Positions 34,684-47,870 are shown, counted from the first letter of the stretch. The stretch: 64,000 nt of DNA from Mimachlamys varia (GCA_947623455.1 OX392532.1:30602792-30666791), one strand, 5' to 3'. The notes: a model not told the origin generated them from the letters alone. Numbers and translations: made by a program.

Positions 34684-35073
34684 TCATGGTGGCACTTTAA
34701 AAGAGGCAAACTTGTAAATATACCATCCGAAACTGTCGGATAACATAGCTGCCTTAGACGACAGTTGTTCGTTTATTTGGATAATGGTGTCGCTTTCTAA
34801 TAAGTAACCTGATGAAACAGTGACATGACTGGTATTACAAACACGGACTTGTCCTGGTCCACTTGATCCCTCCAATGGTCAGGCCAACACGTCCGTATCC
34901 CGTACTCAACCTTTGACATTGGACACGTAGAACGTCGAGCCAACATTCCTAACAAATATCGCCCATATGTTGTCTCCAAATGTCAATGGTCTCATATTTG
35001 TATGGAACTTTGTCAAAAGTTTATCACAAGTGGGACAACAAAGGGAACAATAGCTGACAAACAAATAGGTTTT
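34684..35073 (-). pseudogene. Decayed protein-like reading with two in-frame stops
   Basis: In one - strand frame 130 codons run from 35073 to a TGA at 34684, with only two stops (TGA near 34908 and near 34881). It reads CCPTCDKLLTKFHTNMRPLT, IWAIFVRNVGSTFYVSNVKG, then VRVCNTSHVTVSSGYLLESD and SFGWYIYKFASFKVPP. The composition (beta-strand pattern, cysteines, few low-complexity residues) looks like a real extracellular or secreted domain that has lost selection. An exon pair with a tiny intron covering the stops is also possible. I do not recognise the family. Confidence 0.35.
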
Positions 35074-35109
35074 CTACATCTCGACTGCCCTCCTCACGTT
35101 GCAGTTTGT

Positions 35110-36540
35110 AAGTTCACGAGTCTTTTATAGCAAACTTCCTTAACTCAATAAAAAGTTGCTGTAGCATTGAAATCAACGGTATTTGCTTTAATTGCTTAAA
35201 TATTAAATCTGAACACAGGACCTGCATGTCTTGTTCTTTAAGGGGTGAATATGAGATACATATTATGAAAGGACTTTAAATATTGTAAAAGGTTTGACAA
35301 GGTTTTTCTACATTGACACGACGTTTTTATTAAGCTGCAAATACTTGCAATAACTGGTTATGGACATGTGTAAGGCATTGACACAACAGAAGGAAGGCCA
35401 CGTCCACGGATTATTAAAGTAACTAAGTGACCGATGAGATATTGACTGTCGTCTTTGGTTGTATATAACACCTCATAAACAGTGTGATATATGCTGTACT
35501 AAGCATTTAATTAGGTATATACCATTCATTATATATAATTATTTCTTATCAAGCAATAAATGCATGATTTGATAGCTTATCGTTTATTTAATTTTCAGTT
35601 GTTATCATGAATCCTTATTTCTCCCTTACCACTATGAGCTTCCAAACTTCCAGCTCAATAGATAAATATCCCTGCAGATAATTAGCATTTTTCTGACAAC
35701 AGGTTACACCGTTCACTTTGGAGATTTAGTTTAGAAAATATCATATATTTCAAACTGTGGTACAGGTAACACTATCAATATATTTGCAATGTGTTCATTC
35801 ATATATGATCCTGTGGTATCTCTTGACCATGTGTTAACTTGTGATACGTATTTCTTTTTATTAGAACATGTACAATATTCGAATATGTTCCGTTTTAAGG
35901 ACTACAGTGGGAATACGTCGCCAAGGTTATCTTTTAAACGTGGATGGATTTGTTGATGTACTTCGCTTAATAAGTTGTAATAATTTATCAAATAAATCTG
36001 TCCTTCTATTTTATCATCCTTTTATAGGATTTGTTTGTTTTCATTTTAGAATGTCGATTAATAATGCTTCACGTCATAATCGTCTATTGTGACGTCATAT
36101 ATTATTACATTTAAAAACAAGAATAATGCATTTCCGAAAGGAACACATGGTTTTCTAGATACACTATTTACATACTTTGGGATAAAAATATTCCCAAAAT
36201 AATGATTTTTTTTATCATGATTGTGTACTTTTTCGTTCGTATGCAACATTTACAAACCAAGGGTAAAGTAGTAGAGAATACAATCAGACCAGATATTACG
36301 GAAAGCAAAGCGTCTAATGTGTTATCGATAACACCTGCCATTTTCATTTAAGATTGTGCAATGCCATGCTCCCTTATCGAGACATCTGCAGTCACATATA
36401 CGCGAAAGATCAACATCAACACCCACAAGGTATTCAATAAGCGTAATTCTCTACCATATTTTGATGGCGACCATTATAAATGCCTTTAAACGATTTAATA
36501 TATCTTTTGCATGTGTTAATTGATTCAAGTAACTAATGGG
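35110..36540. other. AT-rich intergenic DNA
   Basis: No supported gene. A palindromic CRE (TGACGTCA) lies at 36090-36097. Open readings of about 65-75 codons (for example 35868-36092) have no supporting signal. Confidence 0.5.
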
Positions 36541-36552
36541 CAAAATTTCTAA

Positions 36553-36666
36553 CTTGGAAATGACCAAGATTTACATAGCGGGTGTCGTCGATAAAACGGA
36601 AAACGCTTACTCTTCCGGAACACATGGTCGTATTCCTTTGTTCTCTTACAAGGGTCACAATGTCAG
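36553..36666 (-). repeat. RepA arm fragment
   Basis: The reverse complement of the RepA arm: AAGATTTACATAGCGGGTGT, CGCTTACTCTTCCGGAACAC, then TTACAAGGGTC. The terminal part is missing. Confidence 0.85.
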
Positions 36667-37349
36667 TATTTCCCTATTATTTCATATTAACAATCTGTAC
36701 AAAACATATTCATGGTATATCCATAAATATATGTAATAAGAAAGAATTTGAAAATATCGGATGGAATATGTTGTTTATGAAATCCCCAAAAGAATCATTA
36801 TTACTTGCAAATTCATTCTTTAATTTAATAGGGTTTTAAAGACGAAAATAGTACGCTGTTTCCAACAAACTTGTTACTCAATAATACATATTTATTACTG
36901 TACAATCGTGAATGTTTGTAACCATAATGAAAACGGCATAACGTGAGTTAACTGCATAGACAAGCTTATTGAAGTGACTCTCCAACCACCTCTGTGTCTT
37001 TAAGAGGTCTGTCGTCGGTACAGTCGGCGTGATGACAGTGACAGAAGATACAAATTAAAAGATAGAAAATGGTGCTTAAGGAGAATTATAAAAACAAAAT
37101 TGCGTCCTGGTTTGGTAATTGGCTACTAATAATAACACGAACTGTCTTAATATGTTGTACACTATTGCGTCTTGTCTCTGACAACTTACTATGACTCTGT
37201 GTGTAACGTAGATGTCCCTTGTGCTTCATAATAAACACAGCCTATAGGAAACCATTATAACAAGCGTCTCGAAGCATTCAGTAGTCTTATTTTAGCATCG
37301 CATTTATCTCTTTATCACAGTATGATAAAAGAAAAAAATATAATATGAT

Positions 37350-37445
37350 ACGTCACGCCACAGCGTAATACAACTTAATATAAGTACTTACCTATAACAA
37401 CCATTTAATACGTCACAGCACAATATAATACACCTTAATATTGGT
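37350..37445 (+). repeat. Short direct duplication of about 35 bp
   Basis: ATACGTCACGCCACAGCGTA with the following TACAACTTAATAT (from 37350) is repeated about 60 bp later as ATACGTCACAGCACAATATA with TACACCTTAATAT, at around 80% identity. Probably a local duplication. Confidence 0.5.
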
Positions 37446-38166
37446 GTTTAATTATCATCGCGCTGTGTTAAGTTTCGGTAAAACTTTCTAATCGTTTCTT
37501 CTTCAGTTTTAATCCCTTTCAAAAGCTTTAATTAAATTGTGTCTGAAAATCACCAAAAATGTTAAAACTCATGTAACTCTGTTCTTAATGAGGAAAAGTA
37601 ATAGCTGTGTTGTTGTTCTTGGTGTTTCCATTTCAACATATGTTTATCATTAACCAAGTTGAGCGGCGATTAACTGGACAATATCGCTGGAGTTTTTTCT
37701 TTCTTTAAGATCCCTCAGCTTATAAACACAGCGTAAAGGGATGGTGTTCTCAGACAAATTGGCATCCAAGCTTGAGATAGATGCAAATGTCCACTGTGAA
37801 ACAGCATACTTTCTGTACTTCTCTCTCTCTCCATTAACTCTGCAATAGGTATAAAAGTGTAATTGTTTATTATCATAGAAATAAATCTTTATCAGATGGG
37901 AGAAAATGTTTCAACATCTTTGTTTTATTAAATGTATTAAAGTATAATATTTTTATTTAACGTACGAGTTTAAATGACTTAAAGGTTTCAGACTAGTTTC
38001 TACCAAAATGTAACATGGAGATTGTCATAGATTTCTCAGGAATTTGTCCTAATATTTATTCCCATAAAGATAACACTGTCTATATAACCGTTCTCAGTAG
38101 GTGGCATGCATTATCTGTGTTTAACTCCATACAAGCCCATTAAAATGAACTATAGTCTTCGAATTC

Positions 38167-38344
38167 TTATCTTAGGTTGGTTTGTAACCGTTTTACATAA
38201 TGGAACCAGCGAGAATGTGAAGAGGTAGCATAGAAATCAGGGCATCCATCGCGAAGGTTGGTGTAGGCCCACAGCGAAGCATGGACCCCGCGGATGGGGG
38301 TTTTAAAGTCGTGCTTTGATGTAATCGACATGTTTCTCAGCGGG
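38167..38344 (-). CDS. Candidate terminal coding exon on the - strand
   Basis: After an acceptor-like tract (TTTTTTGTGACTTTAAG ... GTGTTAG, ending at 38345) the - strand is open for 59 codons to a TAA at 38167-38169. Codon use is GC-rich at third positions, unlike chance readings nearby. It contains SITSKHDFKTPIRGVHASLW, AYTNLRDGCPDFYATSSHSR and WFHYVKRLQTNLR. There is no known motif. It could join to exon-like sequence near 39.3-39.7 kb on the same strand. Confidence 0.4.
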
Positions 38345-39301
38345 CTAACACGCACTTAAAGTCACAAAAAATCCGTATTTCTCCGTTTGAAGTTGACCGC
38401 ACCAGTTCGCCTCGAGTCACTGAGCGGTAATCAGTAGTTGATAACGACTTGGACTTCAAGAAGATAGCCCCATAAGCTTTCTGTTCTACCTATGTCTTTT
38501 TTTACCATTATTCTTTAACATATCAATAACCCAAAGACCTTGGTTCCGAATCGAAAAACACTCAAACCGAAAAATCAACATTGGTGTTTCTGTAGGCTAC
38601 CTTTGAGTGCTGATACAATATGCACGTGCAATTTTGGCAGGTATTCTTGTTTTCAAGTTTGGTTTAAAGCAGCTTGTCCACGTTTGTGAGTAAAGCGTAT
38701 CTACAATCAGACGGGTAACGACTTGAGAGTCAAGCATTCCTTACCAGGTAAGCATATTGACACAGAGCCCAAAGATTTTACATAACACAAACGGTAACAG
38801 CGTCTCTACAAACTTAAGAAACATGTAGCCAACAAAAAGTAGACTTTCCATGCGAGTCAAGTGGATTGATAGCAAATATCGACGGAAGAATACCGCTAAG
38901 GGGATCTCAGTCTAAATAGTTCCATAAGTGTTTATAAAACCCTAATTCCCTTGTAATCAGGTCTATACACACCAAGTCGCCATTGTTAGACTGCATTCTT
39001 GTTCATCTCAACGTTTGTAAGGGTGGAGAATATCTGCAGAGAAGAGTCCTACTCAATCTTTGAAGGTTTGCATGGTAAACACCAGCTCATAACTCATTGA
39101 ATTCAAACTTCTTATACTTTACGTGCATGCTACTTTAGAAGTTCTTACAATGTCAATACACATGAACGAAAGCATACATCGCTTTTTAACAGATATACTC
39201 TCGGGTAAGTTATACACCCAGGAGAAGGAAGAAACAGCGGTCTGATTTGTCTTAATCACCTTACTGTACCTATCATGTATTTACGTCTTCGTTAGAGTAC
39301 A

Positions 39302-39488
39302 CTACGTGGGGTCTTCTCTTAGATAGTCTATGATAACGTCAATGTACCAACGATACTGACGGATGAGTCTGGGACCTGGGGTGTACAGTTTTATAGACAG
39401 GTGTGGTGTATAAGTATATGGTGACACTCCTGATCCACTTTTCTTATCCGAACAGGTGTCTCCCCTTAATATGACAGTATTTCGGTTT
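39302..39488 (-). CDS. Candidate coding exon on the - strand
   Basis: It follows an acceptor-like TTTTTATTGTAAATGATAG (ending at 39489). The frame is open for 62 codons to a TAG at 39302-39304. It includes GDTCSDKKSGSGVSPYTYTP, HLSIKLYTPGPRLIRQYRWY and IDVIIDYLREDPT, a natural-looking composition with an amphipathic end. Another - strand reading (39493-39732, 79 codons) lies immediately upstream in a different frame. A CAG|GTCCCA site inside could be a weak donor. Family unknown. Confidence 0.35.
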
Positions 39489-40008
39489 ACTATCATTTAC
39501 AATAAAAATGATGGCCAGTCCGTGTGACTAGACAGGCACAAGTTGGTTTGACAGTCAGTGACGCCATATTGCAGTTGAATCGTGATAGGTGAGATAGCCA
39601 TTCAATGGTAACAGTACGTACATTCCTGTTTAAGTAAATGACAGCTTTTGCTGGTTGACAGAACCGGAAAACCTTAAGAAAAACTGACACCATCTTGTAG
39701 TGAATTTCGTGTAACCAGGGGGTCTCGGTCATATACGTACATGGATATACAAATATACTGATAGGAAAACAAACAAAAAACAGAAAAATGGTAACGTGAT
39801 GAAATTAAAACATTCCAAAGATATTTTAACCGTGTACAGAAAGCTTAGTTTATTTTTTCTGTTCAACTAAGTTTGCACATATGGGATATCGCTATAGCAA
39901 TTGTTTTCGGCAAAACGTCTCAAGGAAAAAGTTGATATTTTCAAAATGGTGGCCAGTCAAAAGTATTTTCATGGTTTTTGAGCTTATTCAGTTTGTTGAA
40001 ACGAGAGA

Positions 40009-40178
40009 AAATACTCTTTCACGACCAAAGGTGTAAGATAGGGCAATTCCACCCTTAGGGACTTAAAATTTGGCAAAACCCCAAAACCTTCGGCAAAGCC
40101 TCGAGTTTTACCAAATTTGAAAACCCCTCGGGTGTAATTTCCCTATCATTCACTCCTGGTCATGAAAGACTCTTATAA
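40009..40178. mobile_element. RepB, palindromic MITE-like element of 170 bp
   Basis: The left arm (40009-40079) and right arm (about 40101-40178) are imperfect reverse complements. The left has ACTCTTTCACGACCAAAGGT and AAAATTTGGCAAAACC; the right has TTTTACCAAATTTGAAAACC and GGTCATGAAAGACTCTTATA. The spacer is about 20 bp. A one-arm copy lies at 13626. As RNA or single-stranded DNA it would form a long hairpin. Confidence 0.8.
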
Positions 40179-40432
40179 TACATAGTATAGGTCGCTTACT
40201 GTCTCTCCACAAATACAAACAGTTATATCATTGTTAAAGTAGGACATACTGTAAACATAGATATTTAGTGGTTTTCTAAATTTAGCGATATTCGCGCTAA
40301 TAATATTCCGCTAAATTATGATTGTGCTAATTACCAATTCGGCATAGTGCTTTCTACAGCTGTTTTATGATTGTGTCAATTCATCATTGTGCATATTTCA
40401 AATCAGGTATGCGCTAATATTTTATAACGTCA

Positions 40433-40850
40433 AAAATAAGAACAAAAGGGAAGGATTTACACGGAGACCCCTGAAAAAGTACAAGAGAATAAGACCTGGG
40501 CCCGTATTCATGAAACTGTTATCATGCTCAAGCACGGAATCTGTGCTCAAGCCAGCTTTCTTGAAACTCACTTGAATCATGTCGAAAAATCAAAAAGTCA
40601 TTGGAAATGTTGTAAACAGCTTTCAACTTCATGTCTCATCAATTTTTTACCAAAAAGTTGACAAAATTATTTTGTTTAAATGATTTATAGCCATAACAAG
40701 AAATAAGGTTTGAGCACAGAATCCATGCTTGAGCATGAGAACGGTTTAATGAATACGGGCCCAGGTGTTCCGGAAGAGTACTCGTATTCTGCTTACGGGT
40801 CTTCCGCATTTGAATAAGCGTCTTCTTCTGCTGCTTCATAAGTTCATTTA
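40433..40850 (+). repeat. RepA fragment split by MITE-2
   Basis: Left piece 40433-40497 (GGATTTACACGGAGACCC, then ACAAGAGAATAAGACC) and right piece from 40763 (AGGTGTTCCGGAAGAGTA, ending with TTCTGCTGCTTCAT). Rejoined in order, the two pieces follow the RepA arm exactly across the GACC-AGGTGTTCC junction. Confidence 0.85.
40498..40762. mobile_element. MITE-2, 265-bp element with about 56-bp terminal inverted repeats
   Basis: It begins GGGCCCGTATTCATGAAACT and ends TTAATGAATACGGGCCC. Inverted similarity extends about 56 bp and takes in repeated words of the form ATGCTCAAGCA. It shares only the terminal GGGCCC with MITE-1. It sits inside RepA between AAGACC(T) and (A)GGTGTTCC. With at most one extra base on either side, no ordinary target duplication is visible. 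Non-coding. Confidence 0.9.
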
Positions 40851-40919
40851 AAGTATAAGAACCAGTGTAATTGAACACATTTATTATTTAGTTTGAATAT
40901 ATCTGAAGTATTAATACAT

Positions 40920-43900
40920 GTATAATGAGTGTAACAGAAGGGAAAAGCCTGACAAGAAACGAACTTGAACCCGGAACTATCTAACTGTAGACGGAAATTT
41001 TAACCAATCCAGATAATCTACCACCAACGACCCTCTGCAGTTCCGCTACATTACGCTGATGATTACATTATGAAGTGTTAATCTGTTCACAGATCGCAAC
41101 ATGAACTCTTCTGAAAGTTCAATGACTATAGAAATAAACGACCTGCATGGATATATGATGAAACAGAATGAACACTTTCATGGATAACAAGCTATATTTA
41201 TGAGTCCATTCATGCATGTCCGAGATACATGTACCTATATATGTAGCCTTCATCACAACACTGAAATCCTAGATTAATGTACAATTCGATTTTTTCGTGC
41301 AGGGCAATTTTCGCGTCAATTTGACCGGTCGGTATGCTCTGATTTATCATTATAATTCTTTCATTCTATTTTATTAAGATGTTGCCGTTTTGTTTTACTA
41401 ATAATAGTTATGAATTCTATAAAATATTTTACAGAATCTCTACTCTTTTGAATGATTTTCATATGTGCAAATGTGAATTCTAAGCTTCCCATGACACGCG
41501 CGGAAAAAAGGAGAAAACTTTAAAACTGCCATTTTGTTGCTTTTGCAGTATCTATCCTTCTAATTTTTTTCTTTTGGTGATTTCTCCAGAAAAAAAAGTC
41601 TGCTTTTACAAATTGTCGGAATCACTTGACCAAATGGAGTGTCATATTTAATATTTTAGATTAGATTTATCATTCCGTAGATCCATCTTTAATACAATTG
41701 TGCCATCACCGTATAATTTTGAGATATAAACTGCGAACTAACAAACAGACATAATGTATGTTTGTTTGTCATTAAATACAGACGCATTGTTAATTCCTAC
41801 ACATCTCATTACCAGTCAGCGTGATAGTAACGTATTTGTTCAAGACATTATTGGCTTCATGAATTCTCTTATTACCAAACAAAGGTTTTACTGTTACTAT
41901 GCTACGAAGCAAATAAGTGCTTCAATGATTTAGTCTGTTCGCATACTTTTTGATAAAGAAAATATAACGTATCAAAATTAATCGAAGGGGACATATTTTA
42001 ACAAGTTTTCTCCTATATCTTCATATACATGTATTAATTAAACACTTTTCTTGATTCCAAACCATATACCTTACTCTTCAGTGTGTTGTATTAGATATAG
42101 TAAGAAGGTTACAACAGCGCTTGGTCATTTCTAAGTGATGACGAACCGAACTGTATACACATAAATAGAATACATGACCTGTTTTCATTTGATATATCAA
42201 GGCGAAGCTACCAATACAAAATATCAAAAATGACAAGGTGTTAGATTCTTATCGGTAGAAGGGTAGGGGTACCGGGTACATATACCTGAGGTTCGTATTG
42301 GTGACTCCTCCCACCTTTGTAAGCTGAAAGAGTCTTTAAACAAACCAGAGACACCAGGGAGTCATCTGACTTGTTGTGCTCCCGGTGAACTACTCGACAT
42401 AATATTCCACTGTGTACTGAATCAAATATGGACTATTTGCATAAAACGAGAGCACGCCACTTTGTAAATATGTTGTAAGGAATGGGCGTGGCCACATACG
42501 ATCGTTGCACAGACCGTGCAAGCATAATTATACGTATGACACTTCGTCCATTGCGCTTTTTACAGTTTTTGACATTTTCTTAAGACAGTTTTTAAACACC
42601 TTGTCAAATCTCTATGTCAACATTATACTCTAATAGTTTTTTTTTAATATATCAGGGCTGTGTAAATGTGTGATGCAATATTCTGTGGTAAGGCCGTAGA
42701 CCCGTGTCTGTAATATGCGCCTATTAGTCGAGATACGCTATTCAGGGGGTGTTTGAGCTGTGACTTGGCATGTACCGCATGTATTTTGGAATTGTTTCAC
42801 GCCCTTCACCTGTCTGCACGGCCGTTTGCACATACGAATAGTGTAAACATTTCTGTCTATTGTAGAACCGTAACGGCATTGTGCAAGATGAATCACCATC
42901 TTTCTTTATCGACTCCCATCTTCCTATGGTTATTGTTGTGTTTCTGTGGTCTACTTTCAAATCATTAGTTCGACCAAAGGAGTGAAGGAATCTCGAGTCG
43001 TTAAAGTTTTGTCTCTTTATTGTAACTTGTATTTTTACATGCTTAAGATTGATACAGATAACCGTACCCAGTTATTACTATATAATGTTGGTTTTTAGAA
43101 AGAATATTCTGAATTAAATGTGTCGGAATGTTTGTCCTGTGTTTCGGTTTTCATAATTAAGTGTTCTGCTTTACACTATAACTAGGGGCGGGACATACAG
43201 TGAAATAGCACAATACTTGGCGACAATCGACTGGACTATAGTTCATAAATAAGAAATGTTTGTACAATGTATAGATATTCGTGTATGTATACTGTCGCGC
43301 ATGTAGTGTCACAAACAACTCTTTGAAGACCTTTTTCTTTTTTTCTTTACTATAAAGCATATTGTTTCATTATTGCATTCTGGTGGGGTCTATGTCATTT
43401 TCCACCTTTTGCTCTACTGTTTGCTGCTATCCATTTAATTCTAAATGATATATTTGTCGTTTTATGGAAGGTCTAGATCTTGTCTTCAAATTTATTTTCA
43501 GAAATAAAATTGTTTCAGGGAAACATCTTTAGTATCACGTATGAAAACATTTAAAGGAACTCTTCTTGATTTTAAAGAATCTGTAAACCATTGATAGCTA
43601 CATGAAGGTAGTTCAGACAACAAGTGGTTACTGATATCCAACAGATCTAATGAAACCATTGCCTTTATCTTTTGTTGAGTATTATTGTTTTGGTTTTGGA
43701 ATAGAGAAGGCGAAATGTTTCATTGAATTGGAAAATAATTTTCTTCAAGGCAACTATTTCGAAGGAGGACATTTTGCAAGACTCCAGTAAATTTAAATCG
43801 TCAAAACTATACATACACTTGTATGATGTTCCTGCCAATATTTTGTAAAACATCTGTAATTATCACATAAATTGTATTACCACAAATGTTCCGCATCGGC

Positions 43901-44880
43901 ATATAGGCCGCAATAGGCATACCCTGATGTAAAAAGCATTTAGCCCGCAGGCAATACACAGGAAATAATGGTACTAGAAATGAGGATATGAAAATAAACA
44001 TATTAATTGTATTGCAAATTATGATAAAATGATTTGAGAACAATGGAATACCTATACTATTACACAAATGTAAACTTTATATAATTCTTTGTAATTTTAT
44101 TCAGTGGAACTAAGTAAAATATAAACACAAATTTGAAATTTAAACTAGCAAAAAGTGAAGCTAAAAACGGATCGACGGAGAGGACATACTGTGATGAATG
44201 ACTATAATACAAAAATCGTTAGAATACAAGAGAACCGAGCCATCAACGATTATGAGTACCTTATCAACACAGTTGTGGCGTACAAGAAGTCTTGATTGTT
44301 ATAAGGTAGTGGCTGCTTTTAAAGTGTAGATGTAAGCATCTCCGGTTGGAAACCCTAGCTGTGCCTGATAAACGTTGCCACAAAATAGTTGCATTGTTTT
44401 CTTGCTCTCGCTTTGAAGACGAGGCCTAGATTAACGTAGCATATTTCGTCAACGTCAAGTTTGGGAGATGGCTTAATATAAGAGTGAACTGATGTAGCCA
44501 AATCCCATTAACTCAGATGTTTAATATATTGAATCTTGTATGGCATATATTTGTGAATAAAATACTGTAACAGTTTACACCAATACTTGGTCTGTTCTGG
44601 TATTCCTTTTATAACTCTAAAGCGACTTTGTCTTCACATAAAAAATCAAACGTGGAAAATTTTCTTGACCATACTATTTAAGTATTATATATCATATAAA
44701 ATATGACAATAGAAACTCATTTAATAAGTTTGCCAAAAAACATACTTTATCTGTCATAAGCCATATGTATAGACATTAATTGTTGAGGAAATTTCTAACA
44801 TTAGAATCCATGTGTTTCAACTGATGTATGATATTAATTTCTTTTAATTGCTTTGGAGGTGAGAATGACAAGGTGACTTG
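40920..44880. other. AT-rich DNA with weakly GC-richer patches, no supported gene
   Basis: Patches at 42240-42400, 42470-42560 and 42690-42970 are GC-richer. The last has overlapping readings of about 70 codons on both strands without splice support. Nothing else recognised. Confidence 0.4.
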
Positions 44881-44885
44881 GAACT

Positions 44886-45012
44886 CTTGGTCTTATTCTC
44901 TAATACTTTTTCAAATGTCTCCGTGTAAATCTTTCCTTTGTTGAAGTTTGTCGACATTAGTTTAATGGTCCTTGACATCCAATAATGGTTTTGTTGATGC
45001 GTCGGTATTCTC
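44886..45012 (-). repeat. RepA arm fragment
   Basis: The reverse complement of the outer arm, from TCTTGGTCTTATTCTCT through CGTGTAAATCTTTCCTTTG to the terminal GATGCGTCGGTATTCTCT. The middle has diverged. Confidence 0.8.
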
Positions 45013-45019
45013 TGATTTA

Positions 45020-47870
45020 GTCACTATATTTGTACTTTATTATATCATGACGTCATTTTAAACTCAAATAAAAAAAAACTTTATCTGAATATCTTTAAAT
45101 TAATTGATGAATTTAACTTATGGAAATAACCATTAACAGAATAGTAATGTACACAAATGAAAATGTGACTTTTAAGATTGTTTTTGTTATTTTTATTTTC
45201 ATTTTCATCAGTTTAAATGCAATCAAGACGATATTATATAGTACGGTCCAGTTCGTTTATCTGACAGTGTCACGGCGGATGCGATGGCATTTTTAGTGAA
45301 GATATTTCTAAGGATGCGGGACAACGGTAGCTTAACGTTACTAGCATAATGCTTCAAATTGTCACACATATGAACTTCATCATTAACCTACCTCACCAGG
45401 GGCCACTCTGATTCTTTAAATCGGGGATAAGTTCAAGACGTGTAGTCTTTTCACTTGCACCCCTTTATAAATAAGACCATGTTTATCTCAATGAGTTGAA
45501 ATACGGCAGTATAGTGGCTGTGTTTGTGACAAAATCCTTAAGAAAACACGAAATCTAAATGTCTGTTGACGAAAAAATAATTCCACTGAGCGCCTGGCTT
45601 AACATGTTCAATGGAATCCTGGTTTTCTGTAATCAAGCGAAAGGAAACGTAAGCAATCTTTTTTATTGTGCTACTTGACCCCTATCAAAATTTAATTAAA
45701 TTAAGATTAACATTGTTATGGGGAAGCACGTCTTGGAGGCCACACACCTACTCAGCAGTGCGAGTCGAGCCGGGAACACAAACACTGGCGGAGTAAGAAC
45801 CCCCAGGGTATCAAACAGTGACACAATCATGTCATGCCTGACGTGTGTCACTGTCCATGGGCAAATTCACATCATCCTGACGATACAGTTATAAATAACA
45901 TTTAATCCAAACAATTCTAAACTTTTATACAATGTGTTTGCTTTGTAAATTTGATTGATACACTAACTTTATACTCTTCTTAAAACACGAAATGTGCTTC
46001 CCCTGGTTTTCAATTTGTCAAATAATTATAAATCCATGGCATGGTGATTTAGCAGTTGTTTGTTTCTAATGCAGCTTTCAAAATTGTACAAAAAAAGTAA
46101 ATAAAACTATATTTAAATCTTTAATTTGAAGCAGAGAATGTGTTTGTTATAATGTTCATTTTCCAGATTATAATTCAAATCTATAATTCATTTCGATGTT
46201 CATTTTCCAATAAATTCGCCTGCGACTATTTTGTAACATATGTTGATTTGGAAGTATGCTTCAAAGCAATTTCCAGATAGATTATGCAAGATTAAAAGAA
46301 AGATTAACCCTAAGGTCTAATTCAAAATTTTAACAAGCAGACGATAGCAATTTGTTAGCGTTGACCTTAAACCCCCTCTTTATATCCTCGTAGGGTACTG
46401 TCATAAAAATAGGGATTTCGTATTCAACCTCTTGTACATGCATTTATATGTTAATTTCATCTGTTAAATATGTAAAGGAAATCAATTTCATTTTTCAAAA
46501 ACATGTTGCGAACCTCCGACCTAACACATTCGACTTTGATTTTGCTCTGTAATTTTTGATTCGATATGCGTAATTCCTGACGAAATACACAATTGTACGT
46601 ATTAGATATTGAGCATATTGTAGCTGAAACTACACAGAGAAACAGAAATATTCAACTTCTCACGGTCTCAGAGGACTGCTTAACTTTCTTTTTTTTCATT
46701 TTCTCTACTCACACAAACCATTATTGGATCAGTTAAGTATGATGAACCAATTGATCATGAGACATGAATAATCCGTTGTAAAGGTGAGAATACTTATAGA
46801 ATAACATCGACCAACGTTTCGTAATTCTTAAATGCGTTTCTGTGTACCTAATTATGATACATACGTAGTATAGCAAATAATATGTTCGAGCTTTTTAATA
46901 CATTTCAGTAGGCTTTAAAGTTTACAAATATTAAGTTTCAATGATGTCTTATTCTAACAACAAACATTTTTACAGTAGGATGATAGTGTCACAGTAACGA
47001 CAAAATTGCACAAAACATCAAAATTGATCCACGTAAACCTAGTTTTAATTATATCAAATTGATATAAATGATACAGCATTTTGCCCTCATAAATAGGTCA
47101 TGCGTGTTTTGAATATTTTTGGAAAAAAAAAAAAACTTTCAATCGAAATGCTGCTTTGTGAAATTCACAACTTTTCGGGTCTACGTTCAAAATATATTGA
47201 TTTAGTCTTTTCACGGTACATACAATCAGCCATGTGATAATTATCACGTCACGATTTAAAAATATATCTTATAGTTGCTATTGCCCTTTGAGAAACAGCT
47301 ATTGTAATTAACGATTTTGTAATTACCGGGTACAAGGTTTTCGTAGAATAGAATATTTTACTATTTCATGTATTAATACAATACTATAAAAGTCAGTTGA
47401 AATTGAAATTGTAATCTTTTTTATTGAATCGAAATAAGTAAAACAAAACCGTATGATTTTGTTATATCTAGAATAGTATTGTCGTAAATATGAATTGAGA
47501 AAAATTACCAATCACTGGTTCATAATTTTCCAATGAGAATGAAATGCTTGTTTTTCATTATTTCATATCTTAGTAACATACAAAACAGATAACAAAAAGT
47601 CAATGCTGAAAGCAAGTAACAAAACAGTTTTCCATGAGAAAATCATTGCAAAATTAAGCCGGAAAATCTTCTATAGTGTTGTAAACAGTTTTTGTTTTTC
47701 TTTTTCTTAAATGATATACAAAAAAAAAATGCGACCAAATCAACAAATTCCTCTTGCCATTCTGAACCATGTCGTCAGAATTAGAAATGCAATGAACTTG
47801 TTTTGAAAAAGAATCAGGGAAAATAGGGAAAAGAAAATGCATTTTGCGGGGAAATTATTGGTGTGATTGG
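45020..47870. other. AT-rich DNA with one GC-richer island
   Basis: 45240-45430 and 45715-45900 are GC-richer and non-repetitive (for example GGCCACACACCTACTCAGCA). A palindromic CRE TGACGTCA lies at 45048-45055. No gene seen. Confidence 0.4.

Noticed and set aside
36536..36839. Readings with a YSSGTHG-type stretch, also seen near 23.7 kb
   Set aside because: The peptide is a translation of the RepA arm, not a conserved protein.
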